Part shown: positions 8,710 to 16,701 of the stretch, piece after piece
Position numbering within the stretch: position 1 is the stretch's first letter
How the letters are laid out: each line of letters starts with the position of its first letter
Assembly (NCBI GenBank): GCA_964408795.1
Contig: CAYPAW010000075.1
Location: 15,009 to 79,008, forward strand
DNA from: JABMQB01 sp964408795
GTDB lineage: Bacteria > Bacteroidota > Bacteroidia > Bacteroidales > Prolixibacteraceae
Length of the DNA: 64,000 bases
Reading direction: 5' to 3'
Notes under the pieces: model-generated
The model's input: only the letters and a program-made list of their open reading frames with translations
What the model was told of the DNA's origin: nothing
The model's database searches: none
Program-made: the position numbers and the translations under genes

Positions 8710-9204
8710 ATTTGGGGCCAAATATATTTATTTATTCCTAATTATCAGGAACAATACAAGAAAAATTCCGTTCCCGGTTAAAGAATAAAAGCCGGCTTAA
8801 TGCATAAGCCAGCTTTTAATTCACAAAAGAATCCGCATTAAATTGTTTGTAAAACCCCTATATGACAGGATTTGGGCGCCCGGTCGATCAAACGTCCTCC
8901 GGCCTTGCGACTTTCCGGAATACCGGAACTGAGGCCTGTTTTAACAACCGTAAGCTTACCCGGTTTACGATTACTGTTGAGTTTACCAACTAAATTTTAA
9001 CGCGGATCAATATCTTTTTTTCAATGAACTTCGTATTCTTTAATCAAATGTAATCCGAAAGTTTGGATTTACCAAACACTTTGCCTTCTTTAGAAAGGTT
9101 ACAAGCCTTTATACATTGTTATTCTGCTATTTAGGAAACGCTCCCGGTGACGTTTTATTGCCTGCGGAAAGGGGATTAATACACATAATAATAGAAAAAA
9201 CATG
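8710..9204. other. Gene-free stretch between tRNA-Thr and the tRNA-Ser/Pro unit
   Basis: No convincing coding frame is present. It contains a hairpin at 8787-8817 (listed separately) and A+T-rich sequence leading to a promoter at 9205. Inverted G+C-rich bits such as TCCGGAATACCGGA near 8931 are short and unexplained. Confidence 0.5.
8787..8817. terminator. Hairpin, possible bidirectional terminator
   Basis: AAAAGCCGGCTTA pairs with TAAGCCAGCTTTT across the loop ATGCA, with one mismatch. The arms end in A and T runs on both sides, typical of a bidirectional terminator. Which transcript it ends is unclear, because lnt ends 300 bp to the left. Confidence 0.55.
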
Positions 9205-9235
9205 TTGTCAATATTAAAAACTATTAATACATTTG
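9205..9235 (+). promoter_or_regulatory. Promoter of the tRNA-Ser/tRNA-Pro unit
   Basis: TTG at 9205-9207, a 20-nt spacer and TACATTTG at 9228-9235 match the Bacteroidota consensus very well. Transcription would start near 9242 and read first through a broken tRNA-Ser copy at 9271, then the intact tRNA-Ser and tRNA-Pro genes. Confidence 0.7.
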
Positions 9236-9270
9236 CACGCACAAAAAAGGAAGGGTTTGCTTCCCTCTTT

Positions 9271-9320
9271 GGTGAGGTGGGTGAGTGGCTGATCCGGCAG
9301 CCGCCGGATGCTAAACCGGC
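9271..9320 (+). pseudogene. Truncated tRNA-Ser copy
   Basis: Bases 9271-9292 are identical to the first 22 bases of the intact tRNA-Ser at 9411. After that the sequence diverges: a G+C-rich stem around GCTAAA resembles an anticodon arm, but no variable arm, T-arm or matching 3' acceptor strand follows. It therefore cannot form a tRNA. It sits 36 bases after the promoter -7 box, inside the predicted transcript of the real tRNAs. It may be a leftover of a duplication or of element insertion in the tRNA gene. Confidence 0.65.
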
Positions 9321-9410
9321 CAATCCTTATCAAACTAAAATGCGTTCATCAACAAAACAGAATCAATGGTGGAATGCAATAAAATCTATTCCCTATTCAG
9401 CATAACACAA

Positions 9411-9497
9411 GGTGAGGTGGGTGAGTGGCTGAAACCAGCAGTTTGCTAAACTGCCGTACGGGTAACCGTACCGGGGGTTCGAATCCCCCCCTCACCG
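9411..9497 (+). tRNA. tRNA-Ser (anticodon GCT)
   Basis: An 87-nt class II tRNA. The acceptor GGTGAGG pairs with CCTCACC, the anticodon arm is GCAGT-TTGCTAA-ACTGC with anticodon GCT, the long variable arm is CGTACGGGTAACCGTACC, and the T-arm is GGGGGTTCGAATCCCCC. The discriminator is G and CCA is not encoded. tRNA-Pro begins three bases later, so the two are surely co-transcribed. Confidence 0.96.
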
Positions 9498-9499
9498 CA

Positions 9500-9574
9500 C
9501 GGGGTATAGCACAGTCCGGTTAGTGTGCCTGCTTTGGGAGCAGGAGGTCGCAGGTTCGAATCCTGCTACCCCGA
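9500..9574 (+). tRNA. tRNA-Pro (anticodon TGG)
   Basis: A 75-nt cloverleaf. The acceptor CGGGGTA pairs with TACCCCG, the anticodon arm is CCTGC-TTTGGGA-GCAGG with anticodon TGG, and the T-arm is GCAGGTTCGAATCCTGC. The discriminator is A. Its last 16 bases and the following terminator are repeated about 172 bp downstream. Confidence 0.96.
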
Positions 9575-9789
9575 CAAATGAAAAGTCTGACACGGCAGTG
9601 TTGGACTTTTTTTTATTCGATAAAATCAGGCTTGTCTGAAATTTTAGAGAATAAAAAAAAGGACAAGGGGAGCGCAGCGAACCAGACTTTTCATTTAGAC
9701 AACTCCCCCACCCTCAGGATCACTGAAAGTAATCCTGCTACCCCGACAAATGAAAAGCCTGACACGGTAGTGTTGGGTTTTTTTTATTC
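9559..9789 (+). repeat. Direct repeat of the tRNA-Pro 3' end plus terminator
   Basis: Copy 1 (9559-9618) and copy 2 (9731-9789) are about 60 bp each. They share the tRNA-Pro 3' end (AATCCTGCTACCCCGACAAA) and the hairpin/T-tract that follows, with only a few changes. The 112 bp between them has no recognisable gene. A tRNA 3' end repeated downstream is the footprint expected of site-specific integration and later loss of an element. A plain tandem duplication is the alternative. Confidence 0.75.
9581..9614 (+). terminator. Intrinsic terminator of the tRNA-Ser/Pro unit
   Basis: The hairpin AAAAGTC-TG-ACAC-(loop GGCA)-GTGT-TG-GACTTTT runs straight into a T-tract, a few bases after the tRNA-Pro 3' end. 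The duplicate at 9753-9785 keeps the fold with GCC pairing to GGT, so the stem is preserved despite substitutions on both sides. Confidence 0.8.
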
Positions 9790-9918
9790 CATCCAACGCC
9801 TTTTAAATGAATTAAAGCTGGCAAATACTTTATTGAAAACAATGGACGGTAAAAACAGTAGGACTTATGCTTGCCCTTGTGAAGATAAAGTAGTTGAATA
9901 TTTGAATAACACGTTTAG

Positions 9919-10347
9919 TTAAAATTTATCTAAAATATCATCTGCTATTATTATTACACTGTCAAGATCTTCTTTAAAATTTGTTTCGAAATCATCCCAT
10001 TCTTCCATGGAAATATTTTTCAGATTGTTTAATTGTTCGTTCACCTGGACACGTTTATCCTGAAGTTTATCAAGTGCTTCTTGCTGTTCTTCGCTCAGTT
10101 CTTCAGTTTGTTTTTCGATCTTGTTGTTTAGCTCTTTTATTTTTTCATTGATATCAGCGAGCTTTTCATTGGCTCTTTGTGTCATTTTACTTTGTTTTTC
10201 CTGAAGTTCAGCACTTACCTCTTTTTTCAGTTCTTTAGCATCATTGTTTTTCTTTTGCTGACCTGAACTACACGCAGAAAGTGCTATCACACTCACACTA
10301 AAAAGCAATACGGCAAAAATTTCTCTCATTTTCATCATAACAATCAT
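9919..10347 (-). CDS. Small coiled-coil lipoprotein of unknown function
   Basis: About 140 residues. It has a signal peptide with lipobox (ALSAC, Cys near 26) followed by a charged Lys/Glu/Gln-rich helical region (about 35-115) with clear heptad character, then an acidic C-terminus. Nearby in-frame ATGs at 10338 or earlier codons make the exact start uncertain. This architecture is common for periplasmic or outer-membrane tethers, but I do not recognise the family. The gene is isolated and flanked by A+T-rich gaps. Confidence 0.7.
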   Translation of the reverse strand: MIVMMKMREIFAVLLFSVSVIALSACSSGQQKKNNDAKELKKEVSAELQEKQSKMTQRANEKLADINEKIKELNNKIEKQTEELSEEQQEALDKLQDKRVQVNEQLNNLKNISMEEWDDFETNFKEDLDSVIIIADDILDKF

Positions 10348-10837
10348 TTTTTGGGTTTCTATTTTTTTACGAAACTAATTTGATTTTGTTTAATTTTTTT
10401 ATGTTCATGTTCAACGATTCAGATGGAATGGCTATATCCTGAATTACCCTGTTTTATTCAAATCTTTTCCCGGATGTTTATTCTTCCGGAATCCGTTGAA
10501 TATTTTTTTTGTGACCATAAATAACCATTGCATCGCCTTCGTTTAAAACGGTTTCGGCAGAACAATGTTTTTGGCTGACGGATATTTCAGAACGCTTGTA
10601 AACAAAATATTAAGCTACACTCTCGAATAATTAACTGACTGAAGTTTCACACTTGTTTTAATGATTTTATTCTGAGTTGTTTATAAACTGATGTATTTGA
10701 AATGTATTTGAAATGTATTTAAAATAATACGGCAATTAAGGATTCCATTTCTACTTAATTTTTTGTAAATTTTTGTAAATTCGTGTTTTCGTAACATTTA
10801 AGTTTTTGCCACCAAGGTGGATTAAAAAATCAGAATT
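10348..10837. other. A+T-rich gene-free region upstream of the aldolase
   Basis: 490 bp without a supported coding frame. Near 10695-10785 there are short direct repeats: TGTATTTGAAATGTATTTGAAATGTATTT, and TTTTTTGTAAATTTTTGTAAATTCG. The latter lies about 55 bp ahead of the aldolase start, and its TAAATTCG resembles a weak TAnnTTTG box. No clear -33 partner was found. Confidence 0.4.
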
Positions 10838-11908
10838 ATGGACCATTTAATAAACAATCTGGAAAAAATCGTTGAATTGCTGGGCAGCGATGATCGTTTA
10901 CTAACCTTTGATCAACCTAAAATACCGAAGGAAAAACTGCACATCCCCGGCCCGCATGCAATCGACGAAGTATTCGGCATCAGCGACCGTAATACGAAAA
11001 CGCTGATCAACTTATCCCGAATGTACAATCACGGACGACTTGGCGGAACAGGCTATCTGTCCGTTTTGCCTGTTGACCAGGGTATAGAGCACACAGGAGG
11101 TAGTTCTTTTGCACCCAATCCTGATTATTTCGACCCCGAAAATATTATTAACCTTGCAATGGAAGGAGGATGCAATGCCGTGGTTACCACGTTGGGTGGA
11201 TTGGCACTGCATTCGCGCAAGTATGCCCATAAAATTCCGTTCATCGCCAAGATAAATCACAATGAACTATTGACGTATCCCAATAAATATGACCAGATTC
11301 TGTTTGGTACTGTATCGGAAGCATGGAACCTGGGAGCTGCCGCAATAGGTGCTACCGTATATTTCGGATCCAAAGAATCGAACCGTCAGATCACTGAGAT
11401 AGCAGAAGCTTTTGAAAAAGCACATGAACTGGGCATGGCCACCGTCTTATGGTGTTATATAAGAAACAAAGATTTTAAAACATCCAAAGAAGATTATCAT
11501 ATGGCAGCAGACCTGACCGGGCAGGCAAACCACCTTGGGGTTACAATCAAGGCCGACTTGATTAAGCAGAAACTACCTACCTGCAACGGAGGGTTTACTG
11601 ATCTTAAATTCGGAAAAACACATCCTGATATGTACGAGAAGCTTGTCTCTGACCATCCTATAGACCTATGCCGCTACCAGGTAATCAACTGCTACATGGG
11701 TAAAATAGGGTTGATCAATTCGGGTGGGGCTTCAACAGGAACCGGAGATTTTGCAGCAGCAGTCAGAACAGCTGTTGTTAATAAACGGGCCGGAGGTTCA
11801 GGTCTTATATCGGGACGAAAAGCGTTTCAAAGACCTATGAACGAGGGTATCAGGTTACTTAATCTCATCCAGGATGTTTACCTGAATGATGAAATCACAG
11901 TGGCATAA
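10838..11908 (+). CDS. fbaB: Fructose-bisphosphate aldolase, class I (FbaB/DhnA type)
   Basis: It cleaves fructose 1,6-bisphosphate to glyceraldehyde-3-phosphate and DHAP in glycolysis, and runs in reverse in gluconeogenesis. The 356-residue length matches E. coli FbaB (about 350). Visible family features are the early VLPVDQGIEH motif (about 77-85), the Schiff-base lysine region TIKADLIKQK (Lys238 likely), and the phosphate-binding SGGASTG and SGLISGRKAF glycine-rich loops near the C-terminus. It stands alone on the plus strand. An inverted-repeat sequence lies 49 bp after its stop. Confidence 0.93.
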   Translation: MDHLINNLEKIVELLGSDDRLLTFDQPKIPKEKLHIPGPHAIDEVFGISDRNTKTLINLSRMYNHGRLGGTGYLSVLPVDQGIEHTGGSSFAPNPDYFDPENIINLAMEGGCNAVVTTLGGLALHSRKYAHKIPFIAKINHNELLTYPNKYDQILFGTVSEAWNLGAAAIGATVYFGSKESNRQITEIAEAFEKAHELGMATVLWCYIRNKDFKTSKEDYHMAADLTGQANHLGVTIKADLIKQKLPTCNGGFTDLKFGKTHPDMYEKLVSDHPIDLCRYQVINCYMGKIGLINSGGASTGTGDFAAAVRTAVVNKRAGGSGLISGRKAFQRPMNEGIRLLNLIQDVYLNDEITVA

Positions 11909-11956
11909 TGACAGATAACCGAAAACGTTTTTTTTATCCGACGATATAAATTCTAA

Positions 11957-11982
11957 CCTGAGCTATTCATGAATTATTCGGG
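11957..11982 (+). repeat. 26-bp repeat, left copy flanking the TonB receptor gene
   Basis: CCTGAGCTATTCATGAATTA plus six more bases at 11957-11982. The exact reverse complement occurs at 14604-14629, so the pair brackets the receptor gene at 12123-14501. A third, partial copy is at 63864. The core ATTCATGAAT is itself palindromic. Confidence 0.8.
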
Positions 11983-12122
11983 CTAAAGAAGAAAAATCAC
12001 CCTTTTCGTCATGTTCGTCCTTTTCTGCTTTTATCACTACAAAACTACCTTTGCCACTTCCCTTTTCAGGTTACTGAATACCCTTTATCTCATTAACCCC
12101 TCTAAAGACAGCCTGACCTGTG

Positions 12123-14501
12123 CTACAAAAGGTTTCCAAAGCGTATTCCCAAATAGAGGGTTCGGGGTGCCAAGGGACCGTAAATATACGCCGGATCCCG
12201 GTCTGCGCTGACATCAAAATCGTCCTGGTACGAATTGAAAATATTCCTGATACCTCCTGAAAATTCCAGAGAAGCGCCATTCATTTTTACGATATAACTA
12301 AGTTTAGCTCCCAGATCAAAGAAACGATCCGATTCTCTCAATTCTCCTTCAGGATTTTCCGTTCCAAAATAGGGAACCAACATTTTTCCTGTATAACTCC
12401 CTGTGGTTGAAAGGCTAAAATTCCTGTAAAAATCCCAGTTGACCGAAAAGTAACCATATTGGTTGGGAGTGCGGAAGAACCGTTTCTCGTTGAAATCTTT
12501 CTGAGGTTGTTCAAACTCGCTTTTTTGGACAGTAAATCCGGTAGAGAGATTGAATTCCTGCAGGGGCTTCACTTTGAGTTCCATGTTGATTCCCCGGACG
12601 ACGGCTCCATCATCGGCATTCACCCGGGTATAGATAACGGTGCCTTTTTCATCGGGTTCGCCAAATTCATTGACAAAGGCATCCTCAAGTTTCGTATAGA
12701 ATCCTTCCACCAGCAATCCGGTATACACCATTCCAAACGAAGTGTTAATATCAAGCGAAGCCATGATGCTGTGGCTTGTTTCCTGCTTCAGATCCGGATC
12801 GTTTGCATGAATGACCTGCCGTGAGCCGGAGGTTTCAATGTGCAGATCTTCATCGAATATCTGGGGTGCACGATAGCCCTGGGAATAACTTATTCTTGCC
12901 TGGAGATCGTTTACAACGTTGTACATCAGGTTTAGTCGCGGGCTAAATACATTGCCCGATTTAGATTCTCCGTCTTTGGCCCGGTCTTTCACCTCGTAAT
13001 GGTCGAACCGGGCTCCGGCAGCAATCTTCAGTTTATTCACTTGTATATCATACTGGGCAAAAACACCCGAGGTAATGAGCGACTGGTCGGAAATAACCGT
13101 ATTTTCGGTATGAAGGTAACGAAAGGTCGAATCATTGAAATCAATGGTAGCATTTTCAAAATCCGGGTAGCCCAGTTTTTTATCCAGAAGCAAATCTCCG
13201 GTATTTTCAATTCCGGTTATGAACGAAGCATTGCCCAAATAAGCTTTATAATGGACACCTATGTTGTAGGTATGATCGGAAGAGCTGCCGTAATCGCTCA
13301 ACGATCTGCCGGCTCCATAATACGAGTCGCGGTCCAGGAATTGTCCGGAGGCATACACCGAAAGCAGGTCATAGTCCCTGAAAAACCGTTCATAGGTCAA
13401 GCCAACCACCTTCATATTGTGCGTTATCGCCTCGGCTATATCTCTTTCGTGCAGAGGATAGTCCTGTCTGTTACCGCCATTGCGTTCCTCATGAATGGCA
13501 AAAAAATCTACAACCAGTTTATCGCGGTAACCCAAACGGTGAAAAGCCCGGGCTCCCAGGGTCAGGTTTTCGAGCGGGGCAATTTCTGAAAAACGGTCGT
13601 TATTGGCATCGAACATTTCTCTTTTGCGTGTAAATCCATAAACGGAAATTCCTGATTTATGGCCGTCTGAGATGATGGCTGTGTTAAAGTGTATCGAATG
13701 ATCCGACACAGCACCTCCGGAACCCTCTACTCCCATTCCTGTAAGTGCATAGTTAGCTCCGGCTTCATAGAAATTTGTTTTGGGCTCTCTTAAAATAATG
13801 TTGATGGTTCCGGCAATGGCATTGCTTCCAAACAAAGCTGAACCCCCTCCCCGTACCACTTCAACCCTCTCAATCATGGTTGCAGGAATCAGCTCCAGGC
13901 CATACACCCCTGCCAACCCACTGAAAATAGGCCGGCTGTTGATTAAAATCTGCGAATAGGGACCTTCCATGCCGTTCATGCGGACCTGCGAAAACCCACA
14001 ATTCTGGCAATTGTTCTCCAAACGCAAACCAGGGGTAAAGTTCAGCCCTTCCCCCAGGGTAACCGATTGAGTCCTTTTAAAAAGCCTGGGAGATAATGTG
14101 TTGACAATCACTGGCGCTTCAATCCGTTTCTGTTCCCCCCGGTCGGCCGAAACAACCACTTCATTGAGTACCAATGCATCCTTCTCCAAGCGAAAATTCA
14201 CTTCTTTCGATTCCCCTTTTTTAAGTGAAATTTCAATCTCCATTGATTTATGTCCTAAATAGGCTGCTTGTATTATATGGGTTCCTTCCGGGAGGTTTAT
14301 CAATTGATAATGTCCGGTTTCATCGGTGGTGGTTCCTATCATTGTACCTTTTATGTGGATAGAAGCAAATGACAAATGTTCATCACAATATGAACAGAGT
14401 ACGTGGCCAAAAACATTGGCATCTGTTTTCGCTTTCTGCGCATGGACCATTTGTGAAAACAACAGCAGAATCAGGGCCATGATAACAGGTATATTCTTCA
14501 T
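12123..14501 (-). CDS. TonB-dependent receptor with CXXC plug motif (probable metal uptake)
   Basis: A 792-residue outer-membrane receptor taken from the ATG at 14501, which gives a clean signal peptide (MKNIPVIMALILLL, then VHAQ). The frame extends 19 codons further upstream. After the signal comes a carboxypeptidase-regulatory-like beta domain (about 25-110) containing CSYC, then the plug domain with NNCQNCGFSQVRMNG and VEVVRGGGSALFG, and a beta barrel ending in aromatic-rich strands. The paired cysteines in both N-terminal domain and plug, and the His-rich neighbour upstream, suggest a transition metal or metallophore as substrate. That is inference. Confidence 0.88.
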   Translation of the reverse strand: MKNIPVIMALILLLFSQMVHAQKAKTDANVFGHVLCSYCDEHLSFASIHIKGTMIGTTTDETGHYQLINLPEGTHIIQAAYLGHKSMEIEISLKKGESKEVNFRLEKDALVLNEVVVSADRGEQKRIEAPVIVNTLSPRLFKRTQSVTLGEGLNFTPGLRLENNCQNCGFSQVRMNGMEGPYSQILINSRPIFSGLAGVYGLELIPATMIERVEVVRGGGSALFGSNAIAGTINIILREPKTNFYEAGANYALTGMGVEGSGGAVSDHSIHFNTAIISDGHKSGISVYGFTRKREMFDANNDRFSEIAPLENLTLGARAFHRLGYRDKLVVDFFAIHEERNGGNRQDYPLHERDIAEAITHNMKVVGLTYERFFRDYDLLSVYASGQFLDRDSYYGAGRSLSDYGSSSDHTYNIGVHYKAYLGNASFITGIENTGDLLLDKKLGYPDFENATIDFNDSTFRYLHTENTVISDQSLITSGVFAQYDIQVNKLKIAAGARFDHYEVKDRAKDGESKSGNVFSPRLNLMYNVVNDLQARISYSQGYRAPQIFDEDLHIETSGSRQVIHANDPDLKQETSHSIMASLDINTSFGMVYTGLLVEGFYTKLEDAFVNEFGEPDEKGTVIYTRVNADDGAVVRGINMELKVKPLQEFNLSTGFTVQKSEFEQPQKDFNEKRFFRTPNQYGYFSVNWDFYRNFSLSTTGSYTGKMLVPYFGTENPEGELRESDRFFDLGAKLSYIVKMNGASLEFSGGIRNIFNSYQDDFDVSADRDPAYIYGPLAPRTLYLGIRFGNLL

Positions 14502-14603
14502 GATTTTATGCTTCTCAATAATTGAATAACTTAAATTTAATAGGTTATAAAAACACAATTACACTGCGTAACGTTGGTGAATTAGCAACTACCGATTCAC
14601 TAA

Positions 14604-14629
14604 CCCGAATAATTCATGAATAGCTCAGG
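14604..14629 (-). repeat. 26-bp repeat, right inverted copy flanking the TonB receptor gene
   Basis: Exact reverse complement of 11957-11982, located about 100 bp upstream of the receptor start. In this orientation TTTTTAGCCTGAGCTATTCA matches the partial copy at 63864 beyond the shared 26 bp, so the family unit is longer than 26 bp. It could form the promoter-proximal half of a loop with the downstream copy, or be the end of a small mobile repeat. Confidence 0.8.
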
Positions 14630-14710
14630 CTAAAAACCTATATTACTTACCAAAATAATTTATCTAATAAAAAATGCAAAATGATGTTTTAATGCATCGC
14701 ATTAATCCAT

Positions 14711-15061
14711 TCAATCAGACAATTGAACAGGAGGTGCCCTGCCTGGACATGAATAAGACAACAAACGGAGGAAACGCTTCTCACGATTGAAAAGTTTGAT
14801 CTTTTTACGATGCAAAGGGAAAAAAGCCTGAATCAGAAAAACGGAAAAAAATAAAAGATCCAGGTTTTCATAAAATAAAAACTGCGCGTTTGAATGATGG
14901 TGAGATTTATACGGTTCCGTATCGTTTGATTTATCATACGGGTGTGAATGCGTTACAACAGTGCCATTTTCAAGCTTATGAGAATGGGTGAACAATCCTT
15001 TATTAGCAATCAATAATCCCATGATCGCAATGATGGCGAAGGAGCATGTTTTATGGATCAT
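14711..15061 (-). CDS. Small His-rich membrane protein
   Basis: About 116 residues from the ATG at 15061 (MIHKTCSFAIIAIMG). The frame opens 30 codons earlier at 15151, but that part is only a hydrophobic extension. An N-terminal membrane helix precedes a periplasmic-looking His-rich stretch (THSHKLENGTVVTHSHPYD and YKSHHHSN), followed by a second hydrophobic segment (FLFYENLDLLFFSVFLIQ). Similar small His-rich proteins occur beside metal-related TonB receptors in Bacteroidota as far as I recall. It lies upstream of, and co-oriented with, the CXXC receptor. A role in sensing or handling a metal such as zinc or copper is inferred. Confidence 0.65.
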   Translation of the reverse strand: MIHKTCSFAIIAIMGLLIANKGLFTHSHKLENGTVVTHSHPYDKSNDTEPYKSHHHSNAQFLFYENLDLLFFSVFLIQAFFPLHRKKIKLFNREKRFLRLLSYSCPGRAPPVQLSD

Positions 15062-15226
15062 ATGATCAACCCGTGATTTCACGGTTGTAAAAATAAAAAG
15101 AAAAAACAAAGGGAATAAAAAAAAGAAGAAAATATGGGCACACCATAACAATTTGTTGAAACAACGGGATGATGTTCCTCCGCCCTGGCATCGGCATCGT
15201 TGGATTCCGGTAAAAAAGAGAAGGCG

Positions 15227-15943
15227 TTATTCGCGGTGCCCCAGGGCAGCATGCAATGTTTGTTTCAGTTTTTTATAGGAAGGATTTTCGAGAGTACGGC
15301 TTCCGGCAGGTTCTTCAATGTGTTCATGAACGACGATCCGGGCCGGGGGCTGGCTTAACACGAGGATTTCATTGCCCAGCATCAGGGCCTCATCGACATC
15401 ATGGGTAACAAAAATAACGGTACGTCTGTCGGTTTTCCAGAGTTGTGTAAACCAGCGTATCATATTTTTTTTCAGTGCGATATCCAACCCGCTCAACGGT
15501 TCATCCATCAGGATGATCTCTGAGGGGCAGGCAAAAGCTCTGGCTATGGAGACCCGTTGGCGCATGCCTCCGCTCAACTGGAAGGGATAATAATCGGCAA
15601 ACCCCTGAAGGTCAACAAGCCGGATGAGCTGATCCGTCTGATTGTCCCGTTCATCCGGGGATACATCGCGGCTCAGAACAAACCGGATGTTTTCCCTCAC
15701 CGTCTTCCAGGGCAATAAACGGGGTTCCTGGAAAATATAGGAAAACAATTTATGATCAAAACCCATCAGGGTCCCACGGTCCGGAACCATGATCTGACTC
15801 AGGATATTCAGCAGGGTTGTCTTGCCACAACCCGAAGGTCCCAGAATGCAGGTAAGCGTGCTCTCGGTCAATTCAACCGAGAAATCCCTGAAAAGAACAT
15901 TCCCGTTAAATTCTTTGTAAAGATTCTTAATCAATAAACTCAT
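15227..15943 (-). CDS. ABC importer ATPase, nitrate/sulfonate/taurine type
   Basis: About 238 residues from the ATG at 15943, which overlaps the permease stop (ATGA). Walker A is GPSGCGKTTLLN, the Q-loop region is YIFQEPRLLPW, the signature is LSGGMRQRVSIARAF, Walker B is IILMDEP, and the switch His is in VTHDVDEA. The QEPRLLPW stretch is typical of the SsuB/TauB/ThiZ group. It energises uptake through the adjacent permease and lipoprotein. The substrate cannot be read from the sequence. Confidence 0.9.
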   Translation of the reverse strand: MSLLIKNLYKEFNGNVLFRDFSVELTESTLTCILGPSGCGKTTLLNILSQIMVPDRGTLMGFDHKLFSYIFQEPRLLPWKTVRENIRFVLSRDVSPDERDNQTDQLIRLVDLQGFADYYPFQLSGGMRQRVSIARAFACPSEIILMDEPLSGLDIALKKNMIRWFTQLWKTDRRTVIFVTHDVDEALMLGNEILVLSQPPARIVVHEHIEEPAGSRTLENPSYKKLKQTLHAALGHRE

Positions 15944-16701
15944 GATGGCACGTTCCAGGTTACTATTTTGCGTTCGCTCCAACGGATTAATTTCTCAAAG
16001 CCGTAACTTATAAGCACGGCAAGAAGGGTCCAGGCAATGACGGCATCGATATTCAAAAAAGTTTGAGCGGTCTGCATGCGTGTGCCAATTCCGTAGGAAG
16101 GCAGGCTAAGTACTTCGCCAATGATGATAGCCCTCCAGCCAATGCCCATAGCACTGGAGGCCCCACTGATAATAAACGGCATGATGGCCGGAATATACAC
16201 TTCCTTGATGATTCTGAGCCTGCTGATCCTGTACAACCGGGCCATTTCCACCAATCCGGGATCAACGCTCCGGATGCCGTCCACCACGTTGGTGCAAATA
16301 AACGGAAACATGGTTAACAAAGCAATAAAAACAGGCACTTCATTGGGACGAAACCAAATAAGCGCAAGAAGAATAAGGGAAATAACAGGCGTTGAACGAA
16401 CCGTGACCAGCAGAGGGGTCAGAAAGGAATTGAATCCGGAGCGAAGACCTGCCAGAATACCGATTCCCAACCCCAGAACACCCGATATAACAAATCCTAT
16501 GATTCCGCGAAGAATCGTACTTCCGGCAACCCGTAAAAATCCGGAATCACTGATTAACTCCACAACGGTTACGAGTGTATCCTCAGGGTGAGGAACGATA
16601 TACGGCGAATCAAAAGATAATGCCAGCGCTTTCCAGGCAGCCAGCAATACCGCTACGGAAGCAAATTGTATCGTCTGCTTTTTAGTAATAGAAATTTTCA
16701 T
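15940..16701 (-). CDS. ABC importer permease, SsuC/TauC type
   Basis: About 253 residues with six predicted membrane helices and the EAA-type loop (a long cytoplasmic stretch ending PSYGIGTRMQ, preceded by SSAMGIGWRAIIIGEVL). This is the single-permease BPD_transp_1 architecture of nitrate/sulfonate/taurine/HMP importers. The ATG at 16701 overlaps the end of the substrate-binding gene by 20 bp, and the stop overlaps the ATPase start. Gene order is binding protein, permease, ATPase. Confidence 0.9.
   Translation of the reverse strand: MKISITKKQTIQFASVAVLLAAWKALALSFDSPYIVPHPEDTLVTVVELISDSGFLRVAGSTILRGIIGFVISGVLGLGIGILAGLRSGFNSFLTPLLVTVRSTPVISLILLALIWFRPNEVPVFIALLTMFPFICTNVVDGIRSVDPGLVEMARLYRISRLRIIKEVYIPAIMPFIISGASSAMGIGWRAIIIGEVLSLPSYGIGTRMQTAQTFLNIDAVIAWTLLAVLISYGFEKLIRWSERKIVTWNVPS

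Noticed and set aside
9578..9922. 115-codon open frame across the tRNA-Pro terminator and its repeat
   Set aside because: It reads through the terminator and duplicated att-like repeat and has no recognisable protein features; repeated DNA explains it.
12011..12211. 66-residue plus-strand frame after the aldolase
   Set aside because: Half of it is antisense to the receptor gene's 3' end and it lacks a ribosome-binding site or family features.
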